Shown here in pieces: positions 8,136 to 15,734 of a DNA stretch of 44,063 bases. The DNA is taken from NCBI GenBank assembly GCA_964416925.1, contig CAYQFQ010000004.1, positions 1-44,063 on the forward strand, read 5' to 3'. Position 1 is the first letter of the stretch, and every line of letters starts with the position of its first letter. The notes under the pieces were generated by a model. That model was not told where the DNA came from. It did no database searches and saw only the letters and a list, made by a program, of their open reading frames with translations. A program made the translations under genes and the position numbers. This stretch comes from CAYQFQ01 sp964416925. GTDB taxonomy: Bacteria; Patescibacteriota; Minisyncoccia; Phycocordibacterales; GWA1-40-21.

Positions 8136-8792
8136 TCATTTTTTAACTTCTTCTGTTGGGGCTTCTCCTTCTTCACCTTCCTTAGCTTCCTTTCCTTTCT
8201 TTACTACTTCAATCTTAGATAGATCTACTGGTGCTTCCTCAACTTCTTCTTTAGGCTCATAGACAGAAGCGACAACTTCTTCTGGGTTTGCTTTTGCTGT
8301 AACACCCTCTGGAAGTTTTATATCTTTGACTGTAATAACACTATCAAAATTTACAAGTGATGATAGATCAACTGAAATTTCTTTTGGAAGATCTTTAGGT
8401 AAAGCTTCAATCTCAAGTTCATACATAACTTTTACAAGAACTCCACCGAGGTCTTTTGCAGCTGGCGCAACCCCAATAAATTCAATAGGAACCTTAATTT
8501 CAAGTTTCTTACCTTTCTCAATCGCGTAGAAATCAGCGTGTCTTGGTTTGTCTGTTACTGGATCAAGATCAACTTCATGAATCAAAACATCCACGTCTAT
8601 ATTATCTCCCTCAAGGTGAATAATAGAAGATTCTCCAGCATCAGCTAATGTTTTCTCAAAAATAGCATAATCAACAGTTATTGAAGTAGATTTTTCCTTC
8701 TTACCATAAAAAACTGCTGGCATTTTGCCTGCTTTTCTTATTTTATCAACACTTGTCTTTGCATCTCTCCTTTCAACTTTTAATGTAAGCAT
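8136..8792 (-). CDS. rplY: 50S ribosomal protein L25 (TL5/CTC form)
   Basis: L25 binds 5S rRNA. The protein has 218 residues from the ATG at 8792 (MLTLKVERRD), the usual opening. The longer frame begins with 20 unrelated residues. The N-terminal 5S-binding domain contains KIRKAGKMPAVFYGKK and HEVDLDPVTDKPRHADFYAI, and the C-terminal TL5 beta domain includes VPIEFIGVAPAAKDLGGVL. An acidic Lys/Glu tail follows. The long CTC form occurs in many bacteria outside the enterics. A strong terminator follows the gene. Confidence 0.95.
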   Translation of the reverse strand: MLTLKVERRDAKTSVDKIRKAGKMPAVFYGKKEKSTSITVDYAIFEKTLADAGESSIIHLEGDNIDVDVLIHEVDLDPVTDKPRHADFYAIEKGKKLEIKVPIEFIGVAPAAKDLGGVLVKVMYELEIEALPKDLPKEISVDLSSLVNFDSVITVKDIKLPEGVTAKANPEEVVASVYEPKEEVEEAPVDLSKIEVVKKGKEAKEGEEGEAPTEEVKK

Positions 8793-8832
8793 AGTTCCCG
8801 TATTATATATATTTTTAGGAAAAACACAAGTG

Positions 8833-9704
8833 CTACTTGCCAGAAAAGACACTTAACTTTTCTTCAACCACTTTTTGCATTTCTTCCAATGCGATATTCA
8901 TATATTTATAAGGTGCGACTTCATCGGGTTTTTCTAGTAGTGCTTTCTTAATTCCATTCTTAAAAGCTACCCTAAGTTCAGTATTTACATGAACAATTAC
9001 AACGCCGGACTTGATAGATCTTCTTATATCATCATCTGAATTACCCGAAGCCCCATGAAGAACTAAAGAAGCTCCTGCAACTTCATTAATATCAGCTATT
9101 CTTTTAATATTCAACGCTGGGTCGATTCCTCCTTTTAGCATTCCGTGAATATTACCAACAGCTGGAGCTAAAAGATCAACACCTGTCTTTGAGACAAAAT
9201 CTTTTGCTTCTTCCGGTTTAGTTAAATATTCTTCTGATATTTTTACTCCCTCTGGGATACCGTCTAAAACTTTCGACGATGAACCAATAAAACCGAGTTC
9301 TGCTTCAACAACAATATCTGCATTTACTGACTTTGCATATTCCACGCATTCTTTTGTTTTAGAGATATTCTCCTCATACGTCATNNNNNNNNNNTCGCAT
9401 CAAATATCACGGAATCAAAACCTGCATCAATGGCTTCTTTAACTGCCTCTACAGAATATGTGTGGTCCGCATTTAGAAAAATGGGATAATTATATTCTTC
9501 CCTTATGCTTTTAACTAAAGCCGAAACCTGATGTGTCCCGATATATTTTCTCTCCCCTTCTGCAACTCCGACAATTACGGGTAAATTTAATTTCTTTGCC
9601 GCATTAAAAATTGCCCACAAACCTTCAATGTTTGAAATATTAAAATGTCCTATGGCTGTTTTGTTTTCTTTAGCTTCTTTTATATATTCTCTTAATGTTT
9701 TCAT
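8833..9704 (-). CDS. fba: Class II fructose-bisphosphate aldolase (crosses a scaffold gap)
   Basis: The enzyme splits fructose 1,6-bisphosphate into two triose phosphates in glycolysis, and also works in reverse. The N-terminal part (MKTLREYIKEAKENKTAIGHFNISN, start 9704) and the C-terminal part (YEENISKTKE onward) are separated by ten Ns at 9385-9394. Metal-binding and active-site motifs are present: NADHT, EAELGFIG, PAVGNIHG, LHGASG and VHVNTELR. The two parts are in different frames across exactly ten Ns, so the gap length is nominal. About three residues seem to be missing after VIFDA. The gene is probably intact in the organism. The cluster continues with rpe and rpiB. Confidence 0.93.
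9385..9394. other. Scaffold gap (10 N) inside fba
   Basis: Ten unknown bases interrupt the aldolase reading frame, and keeping exactly ten would shift the frame. Ten is therefore a placeholder length. Confidence 0.98.
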
Positions 9705-9828
9705 AAAATATATTATAACAAAAAAAGACTTACCTAACAGCAACAATCAAACTTAAAACAATCTCCTCTAAGCACTCCCCAGGGCAGATGGAGTCGTAAG
9801 GTGTTTCCTGGTAATTAAAAAATACTTC

Positions 9829-9864
9829 ACTCACGATAATTCACGACCGTGAATTATCGTGAGT
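9829..9864. repeat. Perfect palindrome downstream of the Cas2-like gene
   Basis: Two 17-bp arms (9829-9845 and 9848-9864) are perfectly complementary around a 2-nt centre. The core is ATAATTCACG/CGTGAATTAT. It lies 17 nt after the stop of the Cas2-like gene, and on the minus strand a run of six T follows about 12 nt later, so it may also act as a terminator. A related copy is at 10475-10508. Confidence 0.9.
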
Positions 9865-9881
9865 TAAACAAATAGAAGTGA

Positions 9882-10463
9882 CTACTCTAAATCCAGTTTA
9901 AAATGCTCTCTTAAGATTCTATCGTTTTCTACCTTGTCTGCAATTATATATAGAACTTCCCTTCCTATCTTGAAATTAGTTTTCACCATATTGATTAAGT
10001 CTTCGCAATCATACGGATAAACCCAGACACTATTTTGAAGTTTTACAAAGCCTATTTTATTCAAAATTTCTCTTACTTTATCCCTAAGCCACCTCTTGTC
10101 TTCTCTTACATCAAAGATTAATATTCTCCATTTCTTATCCCACCTTTTTGGTTTCTCGAGTTTATAATCTGCAATGTCAATAATCTTCATTGTTTCCTCA
10201 CCTAACGACGTCAGACTCAAAAAACCATCTTTAGAATATTTAACTAAACCTTTTTTAATTAAATTTTTTCTCGAATTATAAAGGGAATTCTCACTAAACA
10301 TTTTACCTTTTGGCTCAATTCCAAGTTTTTTAAACATCTGTAAGGCGTTTGGAGCAAGAAGAGCCACACCTAAAAAACCGACTGAATAAACAGTTTTTAA
10401 AATAATCTTTTGCACTCGAGAGATTCTTATTTTATTTTTAACTTCTTTCTCTAATGATCCCAT
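9882..10463 (-). CDS. PaaX-like/Cas2-like winged-helix protein
   Basis: The 193-residue protein has an N-terminal helix-turn-helix-like half (about 15-100), including SENSLYNSRKNLIKKGLVKYSKDGFLSLTSLG. The C-terminal half (about 108-190) has KKWRILIFDVREDKRWLRDKVREILNKIGFVKLQNSVWVYPY. This is the ferredoxin-like pattern shared by Cas2 and the C-terminus of the PaaX repressor. No CRISPR array or other cas gene is present. The start ATG at 10463 lies 11 nt after a palindrome that overlaps the expected promoter, and another copy lies just after the stop. That suggests autoregulation or a self-contained element. Related standalone proteins are, from general knowledge, common in Parcubacteria and often labelled Cas2. 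A DNA-binding regulator is more likely than a nuclease. Confidence 0.8.
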   Translation of the reverse strand: MGSLEKEVKNKIRISRVQKIILKTVYSVGFLGVALLAPNALQMFKKLGIEPKGKMFSENSLYNSRKNLIKKGLVKYSKDGFLSLTSLGEETMKIIDIADYKLEKPKRWDKKWRILIFDVREDKRWLRDKVREILNKIGFVKLQNSVWVYPYDCEDLINMVKTNFKIGREVLYIIADKVENDRILREHFKLDLE

Positions 10464-10474
10464 AAAATAATTCC

Positions 10475-10508
10475 CTCATAATAATTCACGGTCGTAAATT
10501 ATCATGAG
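10475..10508. repeat. Palindrome upstream of the Cas2-like gene (possible operator)
   Basis: Arms of 16 bp (10475-10490 and 10493-10508) pair with two mismatches around a 2-nt centre. The core is the same as in 9829-9864, and the centre shows that it lies in the opposite orientation. It ends 11 nt before the start codon and covers the likely -10 region of the gene, as an operator would. It also lies 10 nt before the rpe stop codon is reached from this side. Confidence 0.8.
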
Positions 10509-10518
10509 TGAATATAAA

Positions 10519-11235
10519 TTATTTAATTCTCATTTCTTCAATCGCAGCTTTAACATCATTACTATCATAAATAGCTGAACCGGAGACAAGTCTGTTTACT
10601 CCCGCTTGGACAATACTATGTGCATTTTCAAAATTCACTCCTCCGTCCACGCTGATTATTGCCTCTGGATGAGCTGTCCTTAACTCTCTTATTTTTCCCA
10701 AAACTTCCTCTACAAAATATTCACCCTGATAGCCAACTTTTTTTATCCCCATGAACTGCACAAAATCAGCAAGTGACCTACCGTTTTTGTCAGTATCTAG
10801 AAACTGATGAATTTTATCGTTTGGAGTTCTCACATCAAAAGCTACACCGAATTCTAGACTTACAGGAACATTAGAAAGATAACCATATGTTTCTCTTAGA
10901 CTTTCAAATACAGATTTCAAATCCGGAGTTGATTCATAATGAAGGATTATTCTTTTGGCTCCTGCTTTAACCCAAGACTCAACAACTTTTTGTGGATGCA
11001 CAACCATGAGGTCAACTTCAATATCCATATCTTGCCAAAATGGGAATCCTTCATCTTCATTTGATATTGCGTTAAATTCACCATGATCACCAACATAAGG
11101 CCAACTTTTTGAAGGCACAAACTTTCCATCGCAGACGTCTATCTGCGCGATTGGGACAATCCCACTTACTAGAGAAAGATGTTCTCTTAAATCTTCGAAA
11201 TCTTGTGGAATTACTGCTGGAATTATTTCTGTCAT
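10519..11235 (-). CDS. rpe: Ribulose-phosphate 3-epimerase family protein
   Basis: The enzyme interconverts ribulose 5-phosphate and xylulose 5-phosphate. The 238-residue TIM barrel keeps AQIDVCDGKFVPS (the metal-binding Asp of the DxxDG motif), IEVDLMVVHP and the phosphate-binding IISVDGGVNFENA and RLVSGSAIY. The region that usually reads MTVNPGFGGQ is here FMGIKKVGYQGEYF, so it is a divergent member. Two insertions (around SNEDEGFPFWQ and TDKNGRS) add length. It lies beside rpiB, which works on the same pool. A related epimerase specificity cannot be ruled out. Confidence 0.8.
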   Translation of the reverse strand: MTEIIPAVIPQDFEDLREHLSLVSGIVPIAQIDVCDGKFVPSKSWPYVGDHGEFNAISNEDEGFPFWQDMDIEVDLMVVHPQKVVESWVKAGAKRIILHYESTPDLKSVFESLRETYGYLSNVPVSLEFGVAFDVRTPNDKIHQFLDTDKNGRSLADFVQFMGIKKVGYQGEYFVEEVLGKIRELRTAHPEAIISVDGGVNFENAHSIVQAGVNRLVSGSAIYDSNDVKAAIEEMRIK

Positions 11236-11249
11236 TTTTATTTTTTTAC

Positions 11250-11762
11250 TTACAAATTAATCTTACACTTCACATCTCTCGAAATTCTTTCAATTTTCTT
11301 TATTCTCCTGACATGTTTTTCTTCACCTGAAAAAGCAGTACTCAACCAAAGCATAATAGCTTTTTTTGCCAGAGATAAACTCACAAATCTAGCACCTATT
11401 GAAAGTACATTTGAATTATTATGCTCTCTACCAAGTCGAACTATGTCTAGTTTGTTATTTAGAAAACCTCCACCATAATAAACTGTTGTTCTAACATTTG
11501 GAAATCTATTTGCTACAATAGCTTCTCCTTCTCCTGATCCCCCAAATATTATTCCTCTATTCATATCAGGGTTACATGATATAGATTCTGCAACAATAGA
11601 AATATAATCAGGATAATCATCATATTGATCAAAGTTTTTTGCACCACAGTCTTCAACCTCAAATCCTTCTTTTTTTAAAAATTCTGAGATTTTATTTTTC
11701 AATTCAAAACCAGCATGATCAGTGCCAAGATATATCCTATATTTTTTAGAAACATTATTCAT
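11250..11762 (-). CDS. rpiB: Ribose-5-phosphate isomerase B (RpiB/LacAB family)
   Basis: The enzyme converts ribose 5-phosphate to ribulose 5-phosphate. The 170-residue protein opens with YRIYLGTDHAGFELK and has DDYPDY, GIIFGGSGEGEAIVANR and REHNNSNVLSIGAR. The cysteine used as catalytic base in E. coli RpiB is a glycine here (position 74). Glu80 lies where Mycobacterium tuberculosis RpiB places its catalytic Glu, so this is the Glu-type enzyme. A C-terminal helix with a basic tail ends the protein. It precedes rpe by 14 nt and is presumably co-transcribed with it. Confidence 0.9.
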   Translation of the reverse strand: MNNVSKKYRIYLGTDHAGFELKNKISEFLKKEGFEVEDCGAKNFDQYDDYPDYISIVAESISCNPDMNRGIIFGGSGEGEAIVANRFPNVRTTVYYGGGFLNNKLDIVRLGREHNNSNVLSIGARFVSLSLAKKAIMLWLSTAFSGEEKHVRRIKKIERISRDVKCKINL

Positions 11763-11781
11763 TCGTCCATCAATTATACCA

Positions 11782-13206
11782 TTACTTCAAAAGAGTTAGA
11801 AGTATTTCTTTTATCATCTGTGGATTTGCAGAACCTTTTGTGGCTTTCATAGCCTGTCCAACAAGAGACATAATTGCGTTTTCTTTACCAGCTTTGTAAT
11901 CTGCTACAATTTTTTCATTCTCTGAAATGAGTTTCTCAAGCATTGTTTTAAGTTCTCCTGTATCATTTTTCTGAATTAAGCCTTCTTTTTCTGCAATCTC
12001 CTCAGGGTTAACCTCTTCCATGATAATTCTCTGTAAAAGATCCTTCGCCGTTCTAGAAGATATCTTACCCTCTTTTACCATCTTTATTATTTTTGCAAAG
12101 GATTTATCGTCAGGAAATTTTAACGTTGCATCTTTAGATAGAATTCCGAGAAGGTCTGAACCGATATAATTTGATGATATTTTAACTAAATCTTTATCTC
12201 CGCCAAAATCTACTATGACTTTCTCAAAGAAATTACCTAGCTCAGTGTTGTTTACAAAAAGTTCAGCGTCTTGTTCTTTCAATCCAAAGACTTTCAAATA
12301 TCTTTCTCTTCTCTGCCATGGCAACTCTGGTAATTCACTCTTTAATTTTTCTAAATCAAAAAATTCATACACCATAAGTTTGGGCAAATCTGGTTCAGGA
12401 AAATATCTATAGTCATGAGAATCCTCTTTTATTCTCTGTAAATAAGTTTTTTGTTTCGCTTCATCCCAACCTCTCGTTTCCTGAACTATTTTTCCACCAG
12501 ATTCAAGCACCTCAATATGTCTTTCTATTTCATAAGCTATGGCTCTTTCAACTGATCTAAATGAATTCAAATTTTTAACTTCAGCTTTCGTACCAAGTCT
12601 ATCATCACAATCACTTACAGAAACATTTGCTTCTATTCTCATTTCTCCTTTTTCCAAGTTTGCATCTCCAGCACCAAGATATTGTAAAAGAAGTTGAAGC
12701 TCTTTAGCAAAATCAGAAGCTTCTTTAGCGCTATGTATTACAGGCTCAGTTACAAGCTCCATCAAAGGAACACTTGAACGATTGAAATCAACCAAACTGA
12801 AATCTGAACCTTCGTGGGATGAACTCGCAGTATCTTCTTCTAAGTGAATTCTCGTAAGTCTTACTCCATGGAGATATCCTCCCACAACGAGCGGATATTT
12901 ATATTGACTAATCTGATAACCTTTTGGAATATCTGGGTAAAAATAATTCTTTCTGTCCCATTCTGTAAAATTTGCAATTTCCGATCCACAAGCGAGACCA
13001 ACTCGAAGTACCTGCTTTATTGCTTCTTTATTTAAGACAGGAAGTGTACCCGGATGTCCCATACAGACTGGGCAAACATTTACGTTTGGTCTAGTTTCGT
13101 TTGGATCATTTTTACACGAACAAAACATCTTGGACTTTGTTTTAAGTTCTGCGTGAATTTCCAAACCTATGGTCGCCTTATATTTGCACTCTTTATTGTC
13201 GCTCAT
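11782..13206 (-). CDS. gatB: Asp/Glu-tRNA amidotransferase subunit B
   Basis: GatB, with GatA and GatC, amidates Glu-tRNA(Gln) or Asp-tRNA(Asn). The protein has 474 residues from the ATG at 13206. The longer frame adds 30 residues of no GatB similarity and runs toward the plus-strand promoter region. Motifs include YKATIGLEIHAELKTKSKMFCSC, CPVCMGHPGTLPVLN (the Cys residues form the zinc site), WDRKNYFYPDIPKGYQISQY, NRSSVPLMELVTEP and HDYRYFPEPDLP. The C-terminal Yqey-like tail (residues about 335-474) binds tRNA. gatA and gatC are not in the window. It is followed by rpiB with 19 nt between. Confidence 0.97.
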   Translation of the reverse strand: MSDNKECKYKATIGLEIHAELKTKSKMFCSCKNDPNETRPNVNVCPVCMGHPGTLPVLNKEAIKQVLRVGLACGSEIANFTEWDRKNYFYPDIPKGYQISQYKYPLVVGGYLHGVRLTRIHLEEDTASSSHEGSDFSLVDFNRSSVPLMELVTEPVIHSAKEASDFAKELQLLLQYLGAGDANLEKGEMRIEANVSVSDCDDRLGTKAEVKNLNSFRSVERAIAYEIERHIEVLESGGKIVQETRGWDEAKQKTYLQRIKEDSHDYRYFPEPDLPKLMVYEFFDLEKLKSELPELPWQRRERYLKVFGLKEQDAELFVNNTELGNFFEKVIVDFGGDKDLVKISSNYIGSDLLGILSKDATLKFPDDKSFAKIIKMVKEGKISSRTAKDLLQRIIMEEVNPEEIAEKEGLIQKNDTGELKTMLEKLISENEKIVADYKAGKENAIMSLVGQAMKATKGSANPQMIKEILLTLLK

Positions 13207-13281
13207 ATTATTATTTATTATTGAGATAATACCACAAAAAAATCTCAAAAAAAAGCCCTGTATTGAGCCGTTTATTAGACA

Positions 13282-13310
13282 TTGACAAATCATCAATAAT
13301 TTGCTATACT
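13282..13310 (+). promoter_or_regulatory. Near-consensus sigma70-type promoter
   Basis: TTGACA (13282-13287) and TATACT (13305-13310) are 17 bp apart. This is nearly a perfect housekeeping promoter. Transcription would start near 13317. The leader carries the small hairpin agtgtt/aacact at about 13327-13341 before the Shine-Dalgarno sequence. Confidence 0.85.
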
Positions 13311-13373
13311 ATATAGAGAGTATATCAGTGTTAAAAACACTTGAATCAAAATCGACACAAGAAGGAGATTACA

Positions 13374-13535
13374 ATGTCAAAGCCTGTGCTCATTATGTTA
13401 GTACTTTGCGCTTTGTGTGTTGTTGCAGCGATAATTTTCCATAGCGACATAGGCTATGGACTCGCGACCATTTGGGCTTTACTGGCTATCAACAAAAAGA
13501 GGGACGACAAGAAAAACAAAAGGAGTGTGCGATGA
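13374..13535 (+). CDS. Small membrane protein, first gene of a micro-operon
   Basis: The 53-residue protein starts at the ATG at 13374, placed by a strong Shine-Dalgarno AAGGAGA six bases upstream. A longer frame from 13341 lacks such a site. Residues about 4-45 are hydrophobic (MSKPVLIMLVLCALCVVAAI, then GYGLATIWALLAI), giving one long or two short membrane helices, followed by a basic tail KKRDDKKNKRSVR. I do not recognise a family. The stop TGA overlaps the next start in an ATGA. It is one of the few genes in the left half on the plus strand, and its base composition looks GC-richer than its neighbours. Confidence 0.75.
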   Translation: MSKPVLIMLVLCALCVVAAIIFHSDIGYGLATIWALLAINKKRDDKKNKRSVR

Positions 13536-13702
13536 AAAAGATTTTGATGGTGATGTTTTTGGTTCTAGCAACTTTACAGGCACACGGAATGCCCGAACAG
13601 TCTGCTAGATCAGACAGGCCGATTCCAATGCTTGTCTGGGTAGTGGGCATCATCTTGACCTCCCTTCTCACTGTTTTGTTAAAGAAGGTCCAGTGCAAGT
13701 AA
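13532..13702 (+). CDS. Small exported or membrane protein, second gene of the micro-operon
   Basis: The 56-residue protein starts at the ATG at 13532, inside the ATGA overlap and preceded by AAAGGAG. Its N-terminus is a signal-like helix (MKKILMVMFLVLATLQAHG), followed by a short polar loop (MPEQSARSDRPIP) and a second membrane helix (MLVWVVGIILTSLLTVLLKK). Both ends are probably at the membrane, with a short outside loop. Coupling suggests that it forms a pair with the first gene. Two-gene units of tiny membrane proteins occur among phage holins, toxin-antitoxin systems and membrane stress peptides, but no evidence decides here. Confidence 0.7.
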   Translation: MKKILMVMFLVLATLQAHGMPEQSARSDRPIPMLVWVVGIILTSLLTVLLKKVQCK

Positions 13703-13710
13703 GGTGCGCG

Positions 13711-13743
13711 GCGGCCGTTCATCCTGAACGGCCGCTTTTTTTA
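13711..13743 (+). terminator. Strong GC-rich terminator of the micro-operon
   Basis: Arms gcggccgttc and gaacggccgc pair perfectly (10 bp) around a 5-nt loop, followed by eight T. It lies 8 nt after the stop of the second gene. Confidence 0.95.
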
Positions 13744-13764
13744 TATCTTGATATTGGAGGTCTT

Positions 13765-13789
13765 ATTACATAGGTTTAACCTATGTAAT
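13765..13789. repeat. Perfect hairpin directly after the obgE stop
   Basis: Two 12-bp arms pair around one T (13765-13776 and 13778-13789) and touch the obgE stop codon at 13790. No T-tract follows on the minus strand, so it may protect the mRNA end or halt transcription inefficiently. Confidence 0.7.
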
Positions 13790-14758
13790 TTATTTACGAA
13801 GAATCTTAATCAAACTATCCTTTAACTCCTTTATAGAAGCATCGTCATATACAGTCACAGTCAAAACACTTTTATTTAATTTCTTTGCTTCTTTTATTCT
13901 CAATTTTAAAGTCTTTTCATCTACCAAATCTGTTTTTGTAAGAATTATTATTTCATCTTTTTCTGCAAGTTCAGTGCTATAAGCTTCAAGTTCTTGTCTT
14001 ATTACTTTATATGCAGAAGTTATGTCTTCAGTCTCAAGAGAAATACAATGAAGTAAAACTTTTGTTCTCTTTATATGTCTAAGGAATTTATCTCCAAGTC
14101 CCTTCCCTTCTGAAGCACCTTCAATAAGACCGGGAATATCTGCGAGTATATAACCATACATATCTCCAAGCGCAGGTTCAAGAGTTGTAAACTGATATGC
14201 ACCAACTTTTGACTTTGCATTTGTAAGCTCATTTAAAATGCTTGATTTTCCTGCATTAGGAAGCCCGATAAGTCCTGCATCAGCAACAAGCTCAACTTCA
14301 ATAGAAAACATTGCTTCTTCAGCTGGTTTACCGACTGTGGATTGCTCAGGCCTGATATTTGTAGAAGATTTAAAGTATTCATTGCCAAGTCCACCCCTTC
14401 CACCATTTAGAATTTTTATCTCTTCACCATCTTTTAAAAGGTTAAAGACTTCTCTTGTCTCAGCGTTTTTTACAACAGAACCAATAGGCAATTCGACAAT
14501 CAAATCCTCTCCATTCTTGCCGTGCATACTATCCTTCATTCCATCCTGTCCTCTTTGTGCTGTAAGTTCTTTTGTGTTTTTATATTTGGCTAAAATACCG
14601 ATATCTCTAACGGCTTTAATATATACGTCCCCTCCCTTTCCTCCATTTCCTCCTGAGGGACCAGAAAACTCTTTGCTTTTTTCATGAAGCCATCTAACGA
14701 CACCGCTTCCACCTTGTCCTGCTTTTATCTTTATTTTTAGTTCATCTATAAATGCCAT
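13790..14758 (-). CDS. obgE: GTPase Obg (CgtA)
   Basis: Obg is an essential GTPase in 50S subunit assembly. The 322-residue protein has the glycine-rich Obg domain at 1-157 (KAGQGGSGVVRWLHEK, GPSGGNGGKGGDVYI). The G domain follows with G1 GLPNAGKS at 165-172, switch FTTLEP at about 191-196, G3 DIPGLIEGA at 207-215 and G4 TKTD at 274-277. The C-terminal OCT domain is absent, so the protein ends shortly after the G domain. The start MAFIDELKIKIKAGQGG is standard. Upstream lies a scaffold gap bounded by a duplicated segment. Confidence 0.96.
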   Translation of the reverse strand: MAFIDELKIKIKAGQGGSGVVRWLHEKSKEFSGPSGGNGGKGGDVYIKAVRDIGILAKYKNTKELTAQRGQDGMKDSMHGKNGEDLIVELPIGSVVKNAETREVFNLLKDGEEIKILNGGRGGLGNEYFKSSTNIRPEQSTVGKPAEEAMFSIEVELVADAGLIGLPNAGKSSILNELTNAKSKVGAYQFTTLEPALGDMYGYILADIPGLIEGASEGKGLGDKFLRHIKRTKVLLHCISLETEDITSAYKVIRQELEAYSTELAEKDEIIILTKTDLVDEKTLKLRIKEAKKLNKSVLTVTVYDDASIKELKDSLIKILRK

Positions 14759-14798
14759 AAGTAGAGACTAACATGTTTTACTAATTTTCTAAAGCTTT

Positions 14799-14808
14799 NN
14801 NNNNNNNN
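14799..14808. other. Scaffold gap (10 N) flanked by a duplicated segment
   Basis: Sequence on both sides of the Ns is similar: each side contains the last codons of the MYG1-like gene (AAAGCTTTAGAAAATTAG on the minus strand) and the start of obgE. This looks like two contig ends that overlap but were not merged, perhaps because of strain variation. Confidence 0.85.
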
Positions 14809-14846
14809 TCAATAAATGCCATATAAGATGATACTAACACAATAAG

Positions 14847-15734
14847 CTAATTTTCTAAAGCTTTTTTTGCCATGGCGATAGCACCGTCTTTACTCTTGGC
14901 GCCTGCAGTAAATAAACTTGGATGACAAAAAACAGCATCACTTATTCCTGATATTTGCTGCAATTCCTCATTTGTCTTTCCTGCCCATTCCTTTGGATAA
15001 GATTTCTTTATGTCAAAAGCGGTATTACTCACCTTTACGCCTTTTGCCTTCCAACAATTACTTGCAGGAGACACAACAAAATAAACATCTTGGTAATCAT
15101 CAGAAAATTCTTCCCATGGACAATTTTTATCGAGAACTATAATTTTTTTATCATCAGTACTATTGTAAATACTTGAAAAGTATTTCCTAGCTTTAAGTGT
15201 TGATTTTTCTCTCTTAATGATCCTTAAAAGATACCCACGAATAAATTCTACTGCTTGTATAAAACCATTTTCAGAAGTACTTTCTTCTCCGCATATCGGT
15301 GAATATGAATCAACAAGGTCATACAAGTAAATTTCTTTGATATCTGAGATAGATTTTGATAATTCAATACCATTGTCCGTTGCGTCAATCGATTTAATAA
15401 TTCTCTTATCTATTCGTTCAGCAACTTCTTTTGAATCACAAATCTTTTCTCCATATTTTTTCCACAAAAGACCAACAGTGCTATAAGGGATACCGTCTGC
15501 TCTCTTTTTCATCAAACTTATTGGTAAATGGTGATCAAATTTGTTTTTATCAACATCCAACACGTTCCCCACGTCTAAAACGTATTCAGCATTATTTATT
15601 ATTTCTGCATCCCTGCTTCTTTTAATTTCAAGACCAGATATTTCTACCCCCAGAGCCAGTGACAAGGTGGCCACAGAAAAAACATCATCGCCATGAAAAT
15701 GTCCATCGTGGACTACAACTTTTATTTTTTCCAT
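14847..15734 (-). CDS. MYG1 family metal-dependent hydrolase
   Basis: The 295-residue protein shows the MYG1/UPF0160 motifs: HDGHFHGDDVFSVATL at 9-24, DVGN at 54-57, FDHHLP at 66-71 and a later DATDNGIE. These DHH-like residues bind metals. In eukaryotes MYG1 is a 3'-5' RNA exonuclease. Bacterial members are usually annotated only as hydrolases. The C-terminus carries the family's GISDAVFCHPSLFTAGAKSKDGAIAMAKKAL. The first codons overlap nothing, and the upstream membrane protein ends one base before. An untidy duplicated copy of its last codons appears across the scaffold gap. Confidence 0.9.
   Translation of the reverse strand: MEKIKVVVHDGHFHGDDVFSVATLSLALGVEISGLEIKRSRDAEIINNAEYVLDVGNVLDVDKNKFDHHLPISLMKKRADGIPYSTVGLLWKKYGEKICDSKEVAERIDKRIIKSIDATDNGIELSKSISDIKEIYLYDLVDSYSPICGEESTSENGFIQAVEFIRGYLLRIIKREKSTLKARKYFSSIYNSTDDKKIIVLDKNCPWEEFSDDYQDVYFVVSPASNCWKAKGVKVSNTAFDIKKSYPKEWAGKTNEELQQISGISDAVFCHPSLFTAGAKSKDGAIAMAKKALEN

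Noticed and set aside
6674..8176. Extended start of the transglycosylase at 8176.
   Set aside because: The extra 37 codons run through the perfect rplY terminator hairpin, and the signal peptide starts at 8065.
8833..9746. Two separate aldolase genes.
   Set aside because: The N- and C-terminal motifs are complementary and divided only by the ten Ns. One gene across a gap of nominal length explains both.
9882..10463. Annotation as CRISPR-associated Cas2 with a CRISPR system nearby.
   Set aside because: No repeat-spacer array and no other cas gene occur in the window. The N-terminal HTH half fits PaaX-like regulators, which share the fold with Cas2.
13489..13722. Minus-strand gene of 77 residues opposite the micro-operon.
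   Set aside because: It lies over two plus-strand genes with a promoter, Shine-Dalgarno and terminator of their own. It has no signals.
14238..14687. Plus-strand 149-residue frame opposite obgE.
   Set aside because: Its Ser/Pro/Leu/Phe-rich sequence is the mirror of the Obg coding sequence. It has no start signals.
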